A stretch of DNA of 64,000 nt. Source: Bacillus cereus group sp. RP43 (GTDB lineage: Bacteria > Bacillota > Bacilli > Bacillales > Bacillaceae_G). Location: contig NZ_JARVHQ010000002.1 in NCBI RefSeq assembly GCF_040459645.1, positions 124,001 through 188,000 on the forward strand. Reading direction: 5' to 3'. The notes beneath the pieces are model-generated. The model ran no database searches. It was not told the DNA's origin and saw only the letters and a program-made list of their open reading frames with translations. Position numbers and translations under genes: made by a program. Shown here in pieces: positions 34,596 through 43,122 of this stretch (position 1 is the stretch's first letter; each line of letters opens with the position of its first letter).

Positions 34596-34970
34596 TTATT
34601 CCTCCTCATAAATATGATTAATAATTTGTATTAACTCATCCCTTAATAAATGATTAGCCTTACTCTCTCGAACGATTGTACTGAACTTTTCACGTATTGG
34701 ATCACTTGGTTCATCCGCTCGTTGTTTCTTTGTTTGTTTTGCAACAAACGAGCCTTTCCCTACTATAGAGTAGATGTAACCCGCCTTTTCAAGTTCTTCG
34801 TACGCTCTTTTTGAAGTAATAACACTTACCTTCAAGTCTCTTGCTAATGAACGCATAGAAGGTAACGAATCATCTACTTTCAATGTTTCATTTGATATTT
34901 GTAATATAATCTGATCAATGATTTGTTGATAAATAGGAGACTTAGACTTATTAGATAGTAAGATTTTCAT
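34596..34970 (-). CDS. GntR/YtrA-family repressor, copy B
   Basis: 124 aa winged-helix regulator closely related to copy A. The recognition-helix region (LARDLKVSVITSKRAYEELEKAGY) is identical, so the two repressors should bind the same operators and may cross-regulate both operons. Differences cluster near residues 25-35 and in the C-terminal tail. The upstream region lacks about 25 bases of the copy A promoter. Confidence 0.88.
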   Translation of the reverse strand: MKILLSNKSKSPIYQQIIDQIILQISNETLKVDDSLPSMRSLARDLKVSVITSKRAYEELEKAGYIYSIVGKGSFVAKQTKKQRADEPSDPIREKFSTIVRESKANHLLRDELIQIINHIYEEE

Positions 34971-35202
34971 GATTCAACTCCTTGCCTTTTAAATGCATAT
35001 GAACACAATATATACATTTGAAACGATGTTAATTTTTCATATAGGATACCGTCATATTGATATAAAGGCGTTATCCTTTCCTATGATTTCTCAGAAAGAA
35101 TAACGCCTTTTTCATTTTAGGGGGTATTTTGTCTTGTTAGCTTGATAGCGATGTGGTGCTACCCCAAATACAGGCATGTCTTACAGCAACCTGCCAAAAC
35201 AT

Positions 35203-35249
35203 GAAAAAGTAGCCCTCCACCTGGCCAAAAAGGATAAGATGAAGGGCTA
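35203..35249 (-). terminator. Terminator of sucrose operon
   Basis: On the minus strand TAGCCCT pairs with AGGGCTA (35210-35216 with 35243-35249) across a long loop, followed by ACTTTTT. It lies about 70 bases after the scrK stop codon. Confidence 0.65.
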
Positions 35250-35319
35250 TTCTTTATACTTCTATCATTTCTTACTATCTTGTACGAATTTCAGTATTCA
35301 TACATTACAGAGTGCTTGA

Positions 35320-36261
35320 TTAATCGTATGCTTTTACATCTGTTAATGATGGAAGGGAAGCAATTGCTCCGTAATTTGTACATGTTACAGCACCTACTTT
35401 ATTTGCAAATGAGATAAACTCTTTTAAATCTTTGAAGTTATGAATAAGAGTTTGTTCACTTTTTGCAATTTGGTATAACATCGCTCCGACGAAAGCATCA
35501 CCAGCACCAGTTGCATCTACTTGTTTAATGGAAACAGAAGGTACAATGATTTGAGAGTCTTGTGTTGCGAGAAGGGTGCCGTCTTTTCCGAGTGTAATAG
35601 CTACAACTTTAGCCCCGTATTGTAGTAATTTCAGTGCTGATTGTTGTAAATCAGTTTCTTTAGAAAGCATTGTGGCTTCTTCTCGGCTTACCTTTACGAA
35701 ATGTGCGTGTTTTATAATGGATAGGCAATCTTGAGAAAATTGCTCTATATCTGTAATCAGTGCATCTCGATAATTTGGATCAAAAGAAATAAAATGATTA
35801 TTGTCTTTCGCAAATTGTAATAGTTGAAAGTATGTTTCCTTTAATGGACTTGATAATAAGGCAGTTGCCGAACCGAAATGTATTAGATCATTACGTTTTA
35901 TTTTCGATAAATCAATTTTATTAAAAGTGTATTCACCATCAGCTCCGCGCATAAAAATAAAATCTCGTTCGCCATCTTTATCGATGGATACGAAAGCAAG
36001 CGTGGTTTGTTTATCTTTTATGAGCATTGAAATATCAACATGTGCACGCTGTAAAGTTTGCTCTAGAAAATCACCGAATGGATCATTTCCTACTTGTCCC
36101 ATAAATGTAGCGTGTCCACCTAATTTTGTAATAGCGGCGGCAACATTAGCTGGAGCCCCACCAGCTTTTTTTTCGAAATCTGCACCATCTACTAAAGAAA
36201 CATTGGAATTTCGACAAACGAAATCAATTAATAATTCACCTATACAAAATACATTTCTCAT
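35320..36261 (-). CDS. scrK: Fructokinase, PfkB family
   Basis: 313 aa. This ribokinase-type sugar kinase has an N-terminal glycine-rich GGAPANVAAAITKLGG motif and the C-terminal ATP/anion-hole motif VDATGAGDAFVGA. It phosphorylates the fructose set free by sucrose-6-phosphate hydrolase. The start overlaps the scrB stop by 4 bases (ATGA), showing translational coupling. It is the last gene of the scrA-scrB-scrK operon and is followed by a terminator. Confidence 0.92.
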   Translation of the reverse strand: MRNVFCIGELLIDFVCRNSNVSLVDGADFEKKAGGAPANVAAAITKLGGHATFMGQVGNDPFGDFLEQTLQRAHVDISMLIKDKQTTLAFVSIDKDGERDFIFMRGADGEYTFNKIDLSKIKRNDLIHFGSATALLSSPLKETYFQLLQFAKDNNHFISFDPNYRDALITDIEQFSQDCLSIIKHAHFVKVSREEATMLSKETDLQQSALKLLQYGAKVVAITLGKDGTLLATQDSQIIVPSVSIKQVDATGAGDAFVGAMLYQIAKSEQTLIHNFKDLKEFISFANKVGAVTCTNYGAIASLPSLTDVKAYD

Positions 36262-37733
36262 ACAATCCCTCTTTTAAGTTTATATTGTGTAATTGTAAAA
36301 TGTAGTTTTGCATCTGAAAAGATTGCGATATGCTGTTTCATGTCTTTTCGCGGAAATACTCTAGACGTAAAGACAGTGGAACCATCATATAAGAAAATTT
36401 CTACGATGCTATTATCTACAAATATTCGCAGTTCTATCGTATCGCGAATATCAATTTTTTTACAACGTTCGCACCCATATTCTCCGCCGAATTGGTGATG
36501 GAAATTGCGTCGATCTACGGAAACAGTTCCTTTTTCGCGGTTAAATGTAATCGGTAAAGATTCCTCTTCATTATGGAAGAGGGAAAGGCCAAATTTGTTC
36601 GCATCATCTGTTTTAAGAGTGACAATTAATTCATATGAGTATTCATGGCCAAGAGTGGTTAATACGTTTAGCCCAGTTAGTATGTCACCTGAAATCTCTT
36701 TTTTGGTTGTTCTTAGCTTGGTTAGTTCTGAAACTGGTTTTTGTTTTAATATATTATTTTCTAACGCTAGTTCTCGCGGAAGTGTTAAACAATGAGCCCA
36801 CATATAATCGTCAGAAGGATATGTTATTTCGCTTGAGCCCGCCCAAGCAAATAAAAGGCGGCGCCCAGACGGATCTTCTAAAGTTTGAGGGGCATAAAAG
36901 TCGAATCCTTTATCAACTTCGTAATACGCATCAATATGGAAATATAAATTTTCGATATCAAAATGTCCAATTGCATATACGACATTATATACATTTTGAA
37001 AACTTTCCTTGTCTCTTTCGATTCCTTGTGGCGAAAAGAGTAACACATCTTTTCCTGATAGTTGGAAGTAGTCGGGGCATTCCCACATAAATCCAAATTC
37101 TTTTAAATTTGTTTGAACCTCACCTTGGAAATGCCAACTGTATAGGTCTAGTGACTTATATAATAATAGAGTCCCCGTTTTATTTTCACGTTGTGCTCCG
37201 AGTAACATATAGTACGTATCGTTATTTTTCCATACTTTTGGGTCACGTACATGCTTCGTATATCCATCAGGGATCATATCAATAACAGGATTATTACTAT
37301 ATTTAGTCATCGTATATTGAGAATCCATCGTTACCATACATTGTTTAGCATCGCGAGAATCATCAGTTTTTTTTATATTTCCTGTATACAATAAGTGAAG
37401 GAGCCCATCTTTTATAATAGAACTACCGGAATATGCGCCATGCGATTCATAGCTTTCAGTCGGGATGATGGCGACTGGCATGCGCTCCCAGTTAATAAGG
37501 TCTTTTGATTTTACATGTCCCCAATGTTTCATCCCGTGTATCGGGCCAAATGGATACCACTGATAAAAAACGTGATATTCATCATTGTAGTATGATACAC
37601 CGTTAGGGTCATTCATTAATCCATATGGTGGATGGATATGATAAATAGGTTTCCATGAATCTTGATTTGCAATTTCATTTAAAGAATGTAATTCTTCTTT
37701 ATTAGATTGCAGTATTGTTTTATATTTCGACAT
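36258..37733 (-). CDS. scrB: Sucrose-6-phosphate hydrolase, GH32
   Basis: 491 aa. It splits sucrose-6-phosphate into glucose-6-phosphate and fructose. GH32 signatures are intact: MNDPNG (catalytic nucleophile Asp) near residue 41, RDP and ECPD (acid/base Glu). An N-terminal beta-propeller and a C-terminal beta-sandwich (from about residue 350) fit the family. The start ATG is 17 bases after the scrA stop, with GAGGTG upstream. Confidence 0.93.
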   Translation of the reverse strand: MSKYKTILQSNKEELHSLNEIANQDSWKPIYHIHPPYGLMNDPNGVSYYNDEYHVFYQWYPFGPIHGMKHWGHVKSKDLINWERMPVAIIPTESYESHGAYSGSSIIKDGLLHLLYTGNIKKTDDSRDAKQCMVTMDSQYTMTKYSNNPVIDMIPDGYTKHVRDPKVWKNNDTYYMLLGAQRENKTGTLLLYKSLDLYSWHFQGEVQTNLKEFGFMWECPDYFQLSGKDVLLFSPQGIERDKESFQNVYNVVYAIGHFDIENLYFHIDAYYEVDKGFDFYAPQTLEDPSGRRLLFAWAGSSEITYPSDDYMWAHCLTLPRELALENNILKQKPVSELTKLRTTKKEISGDILTGLNVLTTLGHEYSYELIVTLKTDDANKFGLSLFHNEEESLPITFNREKGTVSVDRRNFHHQFGGEYGCERCKKIDIRDTIELRIFVDNSIVEIFLYDGSTVFTSRVFPRKDMKQHIAIFSDAKLHFTITQYKLKRGIV

Positions 37734-37750
37734 AGGTTTTCACCTCGTTG

Positions 37751-39124
37751 TTATTTACTTTCTTTATATAAAATGAATGTGGCAACAAAAGCAGTGATAA
37801 CTGCAATAGCGAAGCCGATTACATAGTGAATCACATTCATCATGCCAAGAGGTGCAACAATTGTAAGCATTGGAATACCTGTTAAACCATATGCATTTGC
37901 TGCAACTTGCATCCAAACAACGTAAGCGCCTCCAATTGCGCCTCCAATTGCTGCTGCAATAAATGGTTTACCAAGTTTTAAATTGACACCAAAAATAGCT
38001 GGTTCTGTAATTCCTAAAAATGCTGAAGCTGCTGCTGGAATTGCAATTTCTTTCGTTTTTTTGTTTTTTGTTTTGAAATAAACTGCTAAAGTAGCCCCAC
38101 CTTGAGCAACGTTCGCCATTGACCAAATAGGGAGTAAGAAATTGACACCGATATCTTTATTAGCGAGTAAGCCCGCTTCAATAGCATGGAAGCTATGGTG
38201 TAAGCCAGTAAGAACGATTGTTGAATATAGCCCACCGAATATAAGGCCAGCTACTGGTCCTGCAAATTGATAAATAGTATTTAAAAGGTACGTAATACCG
38301 TCACCGATTTTATATCCAATTGGTCCGATAATAATAAGTGATAAAAAGCCAGTTATAATAATTGTTAAGAACGGTGTAACTAATAAATCTAAAGAGTTCG
38401 GAACGCGTTTTCGGAGTTCCTTTTCAATTGTACTCATAACATATACGCATAATAAAATAGGTAGAACAGTGCCTTGATAGCCAATCATATCAATATCCAT
38501 ACCAAGGAAATGTAAAACAGTTGGTTTTGCATTTGAAAGAGTCCAAGGATTCGTTAAGCTTGGGTGAGTTAATATGCCGCCAATAACTGCACCTAAGAAA
38601 ATATTTCCGCCAAATTCTTTAGCAGCACTAACCCCGATTAAAATAGGTAAAATAATGAAAGCTGCACTTGAGAACATATCAAGCAATTGGATAAGTGAGT
38701 GATCGCCAGGAACTAATTTAAACGCTTTCAACATTCCGAGTAGACCCATAAGTAAACCGCTTGCGACAATAGCTGGAATAATTGGAACGAAAATATTGGA
38801 TAATGTCTTTGCAAGTCGAGCGAACGGATTCATTTTTTTCTTAGGAATATCGTTTGATACTGGGGAATCAAACGATATTCCAATTAGTTTTGAAAATTCA
38901 TCATATACTTTGTTTACTACACCAGTTCCAAAAATAATTTGATATTGCTCAGACGTTGCAAAAGCACCTTTAACCCCATCGATGTTTTCGATTTCTGCTG
39001 CATTTATTCTTGTTTCATCTTTGAGTATAAGACGAAGGCGAGTAGCGCAATGTGTAGCGCGAATAATGTTTTCTTTTCCGCCGATGTTCTGTAAAACTTG
39101 CGTTGCGATTTCTTTCATATTCAT
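37751..39124 (-). CDS. scrA: Sucrose-specific PTS enzyme IIBC
   Basis: 457 aa. The N-terminal IIB domain carries the phosphorylated cysteine (C26 in ATHCATRLRL); the C-terminal IIC domain has about ten membrane segments. It imports sucrose as sucrose-6-phosphate. No IIA domain is fused or adjacent, so IIA from the glucose system or another locus must serve it, as for other Bacillus sucrose transporters. The start ATG has AAGGAGGA upstream. The promoter and two ScrR operators lie directly before it. Confidence 0.92.
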   Translation of the reverse strand: MNMKEIATQVLQNIGGKENIIRATHCATRLRLILKDETRINAAEIENIDGVKGAFATSEQYQIIFGTGVVNKVYDEFSKLIGISFDSPVSNDIPKKKMNPFARLAKTLSNIFVPIIPAIVASGLLMGLLGMLKAFKLVPGDHSLIQLLDMFSSAAFIILPILIGVSAAKEFGGNIFLGAVIGGILTHPSLTNPWTLSNAKPTVLHFLGMDIDMIGYQGTVLPILLCVYVMSTIEKELRKRVPNSLDLLVTPFLTIIITGFLSLIIIGPIGYKIGDGITYLLNTIYQFAGPVAGLIFGGLYSTIVLTGLHHSFHAIEAGLLANKDIGVNFLLPIWSMANVAQGGATLAVYFKTKNKKTKEIAIPAAASAFLGITEPAIFGVNLKLGKPFIAAAIGGAIGGAYVVWMQVAANAYGLTGIPMLTIVAPLGMMNVIHYVIGFAIAVITAFVATFILYKESK

Positions 39125-39159
39125 AAAAATTCCTCCTTACTAAAACACTTTCTATTTAT

Positions 39160-39171
39160 GGAACCGGTTCC
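39160..39171 (-). promoter_or_regulatory. ScrR operator O2
   Basis: GGAACCGGTTCC is a perfect 12-bp palindrome with the central CCGG typical of LacI/GalR operators. It lies in the leader about 35 bases before the scrA start, where bound repressor would block elongation. Confidence 0.75.
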
Positions 39172-39225
39172 GTTTTTGGTTAAAATAAAAAACAGGGTGT
39201 GATGTAAAAATCCTGTTTTTAAAAT

Positions 39226-39273
39226 GTGGAACCGGTTTTATCTTTATTATAGAGCGTCTTTAAATTTTGTCAA
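39226..39273 (-). promoter_or_regulatory. scrA promoter with operator O1
   Basis: On the minus strand TTGACA (39268-39273), 16 bases and TATAAT (39246-39251), a near-ideal SigA promoter. Its -35 box is just inside the end of scrR. An operator half-matching O2 (GGAACCGGTTTTA, 39228-39240) covers the start site. Between the two operators a hairpin (AAAACAGG/CCTGTTTT, 39188-39220) followed by T-rich DNA could act as attenuator or scrR terminator. Confidence 0.75.
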
Positions 39274-40246
39274 CGCTTTCTTGGATTTTTAATGTATAGC
39301 GAGAATGTAATATTTTAGGTATTGTTTTGTTTTCAACAAGCTGTGAAAGGGAAGTAGCAGCAAGCTTACCAGCATACTCATAGTCAAATGCGATTGTCGT
39401 TAAGCTAGGGTGTACCATTTCCGAAATATCATATCCACCGAATCCTGCTACAGAGATATGATTTGGAATAGAAAGATGATTAGAATGAATTACTTTCATT
39501 GCTCCAAGGGCGATATTATCTGTAGCACATACGACAATAGTAGGGCGGTTGTGATCTAAAATATGCTGTACTTGTTTCATCGCATCTTCTATTTTGAAAG
39601 TTGTTTCGTAATAAGAAACGGTACAAGTAGGATCTAAATTTTCAATCGCTTTTTGAAAACCATTTTTTCGATTTAAACCAACAGAAATATCATCTTTTTC
39701 TACTCCTAAATAGGCGATATGACGGTGGCCTTGTGATAATATGTATGCTCCTAGCTCATAAGCAGCATCAAAATCATCATGAACGAGGCAATATTGATCC
39801 TCATATTCTTGACCAACAAATAAAATAGGAGTAGTAGAATTAGCGATAATGTGTTTATGCTCTTTTGTTAAAGTTTTTGTTAATAAAATTATGCCAGCTA
39901 CTTTTTGTTTTATAAAGTTTTCCATTGCTTGAATTTCCGTTTCGATTTTTTGATTCGCATTTGCAACAAGCATTTGATAGTTATTTTCTCGCAAAGTATT
40001 ATCAATCCCGATAAGTGTTTTTGTTGTAGCGAAGGAATCTAATCGGGGGATAATGACACCAATTAAATTTGTTGTTTTTGCTTTTAAACTTTGTGCAAAT
40101 GTATTGGGAGAGAAATTAGTCATTTCAATAATACTTTCAATTTTTTGTTTTGTTTTATCACTTACATATCCACCATTTAAGTAACGGGATACAGTACTTT
40201 TTGCAACACCTGCTAATTTAGCGATATCTGCAATTGTCTTAGCCAT
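39260..40246 (-). CDS. scrR: LacI-family sucrose repressor
   Basis: 328 aa. The N-terminal helix-turn-helix (TIADIAKLAGVAKSTVSRYLNGG) is followed by a periplasmic-binding-protein-like effector domain (about 60-328). It presumably represses scrABK by binding the CCGG-centred palindromes downstream of its own gene. It is upstream of and in the same orientation as scrA; its last codons contain the scrA -35 box. The start ATG has AAAGGTGG upstream. Confidence 0.9.
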   Translation of the reverse strand: MAKTIADIAKLAGVAKSTVSRYLNGGYVSDKTKQKIESIIEMTNFSPNTFAQSLKAKTTNLIGVIIPRLDSFATTKTLIGIDNTLRENNYQMLVANANQKIETEIQAMENFIKQKVAGIILLTKTLTKEHKHIIANSTTPILFVGQEYEDQYCLVHDDFDAAYELGAYILSQGHRHIAYLGVEKDDISVGLNRKNGFQKAIENLDPTCTVSYYETTFKIEDAMKQVQHILDHNRPTIVVCATDNIALGAMKVIHSNHLSIPNHISVAGFGGYDISEMVHPSLTTIAFDYEYAGKLAATSLSQLVENKTIPKILHSRYTLKIQESVDKI

Positions 40247-40351
40247 AGTATTCCACCTTTGTATTTAAAAGAAATGTTAATTTTATTATATGAAGAATTG
40301 AAGGTTACGTAAACAAGACAAAGAAATTAAAAAGTCTATTTCATTTTACTG

Positions 40352-40413
40352 GGTTCTGGTGCAAAAAACTGAAGATGCTTGCAAGGAATCTCTGAACTTT
40401 GGACATACTGATA
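40352..40413 (+). repeat. IS6 left-end fragment
   Basis: GGTTCTGGTGCAAAAAACTG and the following 40 bases match the left end of the IS6 at 2265 up to ACATACTGATAT, where IS3-type sequence takes over. Confidence 0.75.
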
Positions 40414-40773
40414 TGTACTGGACCCAAAATTTGGACATATATTTAAGCAACGAATAAGGATTGTACTCTGTATTTCACAGGGGGAAATCCTTTTAATTTT
40501 TTTTTGATTCTTTTGTGGCCGTAATAATGAATATAATTTTCTAATTCACTCTTAAAGTGTTCGATACTTTCAAATTCTTTAAGATAAAGTAATTCAGACT
40601 TTAATAAGCCAAAGAAATTTTCAATGACTGCATTATCTAAGCAATTTTCCTAACGGGACATACTTTGATTTATATTGTATTCTTTTAAGATATGGTGGTA
40701 TTTATCCATTTGATAGTGCCAACCTTGGTCTGAGTGAAGAATAGGGATATCCCCTTTCTTCAAGCGTTTTCAG
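40414..40773 (-). pseudogene. IS3-family (IS150-type) orfB C-terminal fragment
   Basis: The terminal repeat TGTACTGGACCC (40414-40425) is followed on the minus strand by the end of a transposase: [29 protein letters not shown] and GFPPVKYR, classic IS3 OrfB catalytic sequences. An in-frame TAG precedes ENCLDN, and the N-terminal part is missing. It ends where IS231 debris starts. Confidence 0.85.
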
Positions 40774-41020
40774 GCTTTATCTATCCTTTTTTCTCATAAG
40801 AAAAAACAAAAAGAATTAAGTGAATATAAAGCAATTTATATGATTCAAGATCATCTATACTTAGTATATGGAGCTATATAAAAAGACACCCAAGAAGTAT
40901 CAAAAATTTCCCTTCGTCTGTTTGACCTATTACAGAAAAATGGACGAAAATCCCATCGATATGGGAAAAAGACAGTCTTTGATATTTCGAGTGTCGTCTA
41001 TTAGTGTACTATATCCAATC
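40774..41020 (+). pseudogene. IS231 transposase C-terminal fragment
   Basis: KKQKELSEYKAIYMIQDH and [20 protein letters not shown] match the end of the intact IS231 transposase at 56440-56630, with several substitutions, one in-frame stop (after GAI) and a changed C-terminus. Confidence 0.85.
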
Positions 41021-41129
41021 TCAAGCAGAAAACTGCATAATCTTTATAAATACACCGTATCAAGGTTTAATTGGTATGCACATCTTTAATGTGGTCGTAG
41101 AAATTTCAAAAACACATTCAAATATACTC

Positions 41130-41330
41130 TCATGGCACCCTTAGCTTGATAGCGATGGGGTAGCACCACATGCCCATCAAGTTAAGATTATACAAGTTTA
41201 ATTTTTGGTGAAGTAAATGTGCTAAGAGTTGTTGTAACAACTGTACAGCTCGAGAATTAAAGCGTTGATTGAGTCCTTCTGGACTCATAGAAATACCTGT
41301 GTTAGCTTCTAATCGACTACATAGGGATAC
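41130..41330 (-). pseudogene. IS231 ends and inverted transposase segment
   Basis: Two IS231-like ends meet head to head: TTAGCTTGATAGCGATGGGG and CCACATGCCCATCAAGTTAAG around 41138-41183. After them the minus strand encodes LEANTGISMSPEGLNQRFNS, an internal N-terminal part of an IS231-type transposase (about residues 65-105 of the intact one), without start or catalytic region. Confidence 0.75.
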
Positions 41331-41466
41331 AGCCGAGATACGTGTGAAAATAGGTCATAGGCTTACTTTTATTTCTAAATACGACCTATTGAGCTTATAG
41401 AGGGATCGTTTCTTCTATTGATTGGGGTGGGGGATTGTCTGTAAATCAATTACAAAATAACCAAAG

Positions 41467-41600
41467 GGTTCTGTTGCAAAGTTTCTTAACAGCCAGAAAG
41501 TTGGATTGATTACAGTTAAATTTTATGCAACCAGTACTAATTGTTGTAATTCATTGTACGTTTTTGTTTATATAGAGCATGAATGGTTTCGATTCCTTTC
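41467..41600 (-). repeat. IS6 right-end fragment
   Basis: GGTTCTGTTGCAAAGTTTCT and the following bases, including TGTAATTCATTGTA, match in inverted orientation the right end of the element at 26355-27161. The coding part is gone. Confidence 0.7.
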
Positions 41601-41654
41601 CTAACTAGCTTGTTTAGAAAGAATAATGTTTTTTGACACTTGAGGGTAGTGAAG

Positions 41655-41674
41655 ATTTTTAAGTTGATGGGTAT
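41655..41674 (-). repeat. IS231 right-end fragment
   Basis: TTTTTAAGTTGATGGGTATG is an IS231-type inverted end, followed by TCGGGTGCCCC, the GC-bounded form seen at IS231 target sites. Confidence 0.65.
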
Positions 41675-41735
41675 GTCGGGTGCCCCTATATGAATAAAAT
41701 ATGGAGCATGGATAGCTCTCCATACTCCGTTTTTC

Positions 41736-42848
41736 TTACTTTGCGTTATTGCTACGAATGCGAGCTTCAGTAGCTGAATCGAAGAAATGGACTTTGTTCA
41801 TATCTAAAGCAAAGGTAGCAGTTTGAGCTGACTTGAAGCCAGAACGTGCATCTACACGAGCTACAAAGCTTTGTCCATTAATTTGAGAATATAGCATAGA
41901 ATCAGCACCTAATAATTCAGCTACTTCAACTGTTACATTAATTGTAGAGTCTAGTGCAGATTGGATAAATATTGGTTCATCATGAAAATCTTCTGGACGA
42001 ATACCCATAATAATGTCTTTTCCTACATAGTGTTGTTCGCGTAAATATTTCATTTTTCCTTCTGGAACCTTCACTTTTGCATCACCAATTATGAAAGTAT
42101 CGTCCATTAATTTACCTCGTAGGAAGTTCATTGCTGGAGATCCGATGAATCCGCCAACGAATACATTCTCAGGTTTTTCATATACTTCTTTTGGTGTACC
42201 CACTTGTTGGATTATGCCACCTTTCATAACAACAAGACGTGTTGCCATTGTCATTGCTTCTGTTTGGTCATGTGTTACGTAAATTGTTGTTGTTCCTAAG
42301 CGTTGGTGAAGTTTAGAAATTTCTGCACGCATCGATACACGTAGCTTTGCATCAAGGTTAGATAATGGTTCATCCATTAAGAATACCTTTGCATCACGAA
42401 CGATTGCACGACCTAACGCTACACGCTGACGCTGACCGCCTGAAAGGGCCTTTGGCTTACGAGTTAAGTATTGTTCAAGACCTAGGATACGAGCTGCATC
42501 GTTTACGCGACGATTAATTTCGTCTTTTTGAAACTTACGAATCTTTAATCCGAAAGCCATATTATCATATACACTCATATGAGGGTATAATGCGTAGTTT
42601 TGGAATACCATTGCGATATCACGGTCTTTTGGAGCTGCATCGTTTACTCGCTTTCCATCGATATAGAAATCTCCCTTTGAAATTTCTTCTAATCCTGCAA
42701 TCATGCGAAGTGTAGTTGATTTGCCACAACCTGATGGCCCTACAAATACAATAAATTCTTTGTCTTGAATATGAAGGTTAAAGTCGTGAACTGCTGTTAC
42801 GTTGCTATCATAAATCTTATAAATATGATCTAATTTTAATTCAGCCAT
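41736..42848 (-). CDS. Sugar ABC importer ATPase, MalK/MsmX type
   Basis: 370 aa. Walker A GPSGCGKST, signature LSGGQRQRVALGRAI and Walker B VFLMDEPLSNLD are followed by the C-terminal regulatory OB-like domains of the MalK/UgpC class (from about residue 240). It would energise the MalFG-like permeases encoded at 43.8-45.6 kb. I start at ATG 42848 (TAGGAGGAAC upstream); an in-frame ATG at 42950 lacks such a site. It is separated from pgmB by about 275 bases and could have its own promoter. Confidence 0.9.
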   Translation of the reverse strand: MAELKLDHIYKIYDSNVTAVHDFNLHIQDKEFIVFVGPSGCGKSTTLRMIAGLEEISKGDFYIDGKRVNDAAPKDRDIAMVFQNYALYPHMSVYDNMAFGLKIRKFQKDEINRRVNDAARILGLEQYLTRKPKALSGGQRQRVALGRAIVRDAKVFLMDEPLSNLDAKLRVSMRAEISKLHQRLGTTTIYVTHDQTEAMTMATRLVVMKGGIIQQVGTPKEVYEKPENVFVGGFIGSPAMNFLRGKLMDDTFIIGDAKVKVPEGKMKYLREQHYVGKDIIMGIRPEDFHDEPIFIQSALDSTINVTVEVAELLGADSMLYSQINGQSFVARVDARSGFKSAQTATFALDMNKVHFFDSATEARIRSNNAK

Positions 42849-43086
42849 GAAAGTGTTCCTCCTACCAAAATATGGATTCGTTTCTTTCCGCAAATGCACT
42901 CCATAAGAACTAAATGGCAAATGTAAAGAGTGAATAGAAAGTGATTTCATTTGTTTAATACGTACAAAATTACTATATTGGTTGTGAAATAATGGTGTAA
43001 GAAAAACAGTGCGGTTCCTTTATAGTTTTTAATATCACTTTCTGTTTTTTTGCTAAACTTATTAACTCAATGAGGGTGGATGTTGC

Positions 43087-43117
43087 AAATTTAACATACA
43101 CATGAAATGTTAAATTT
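43087..43117. repeat. Perfect 11-bp inverted repeat after pgmB
   Basis: AAATTTAACAT (43087-43097) and ATGTTAAATTT (43107-43117) with a 9-base spacer, five bases beyond the pgmB stop. There is no GC in the outer stem. It may be a weak terminator, an mRNA-stabilising hairpin or a regulator site before the ATPase gene. Confidence 0.5.
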
Positions 43118-43122
43118 GTCTA

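Larger units (their letters stand above)
33105..35156 (-). mobile_element. GntR-ABC cassette copy B with IS231-type end
   Basis: This is an inverted copy of 18701-20775. It starts (on its own strand) at the IS231-like terminal repeat at 35137-35156, followed by the leader hairpin GGCGTTAT/ATAACGCC, and ends at the permease stop codon, directly against IS3 debris. Protein identity between copies is around 90 percent by eye, so the duplication is not recent, or the copies entered separately. Confidence 0.55.
40247..41735. other. Insertion-sequence graveyard between sucrose and alpha-glucoside loci
   Basis: Nearly 1.5 kb without an intact gene. Identifiable pieces, in order: an IS6 left end, an IS3 orfB tail, an IS231 transposase C-terminus, back-to-back IS231 ends, an inverted IS231 transposase segment, an IS6 right end and an IS231 right end (each listed). 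The pieces abut one another, so several insertions and deletions happened at the same place. Confidence 0.75.

Noticed and set aside
40868..41089. 73-aa reading frame as a gene
   Set aside because: It lies in the wrong frame across the IS231 transposase C-terminal fragment.
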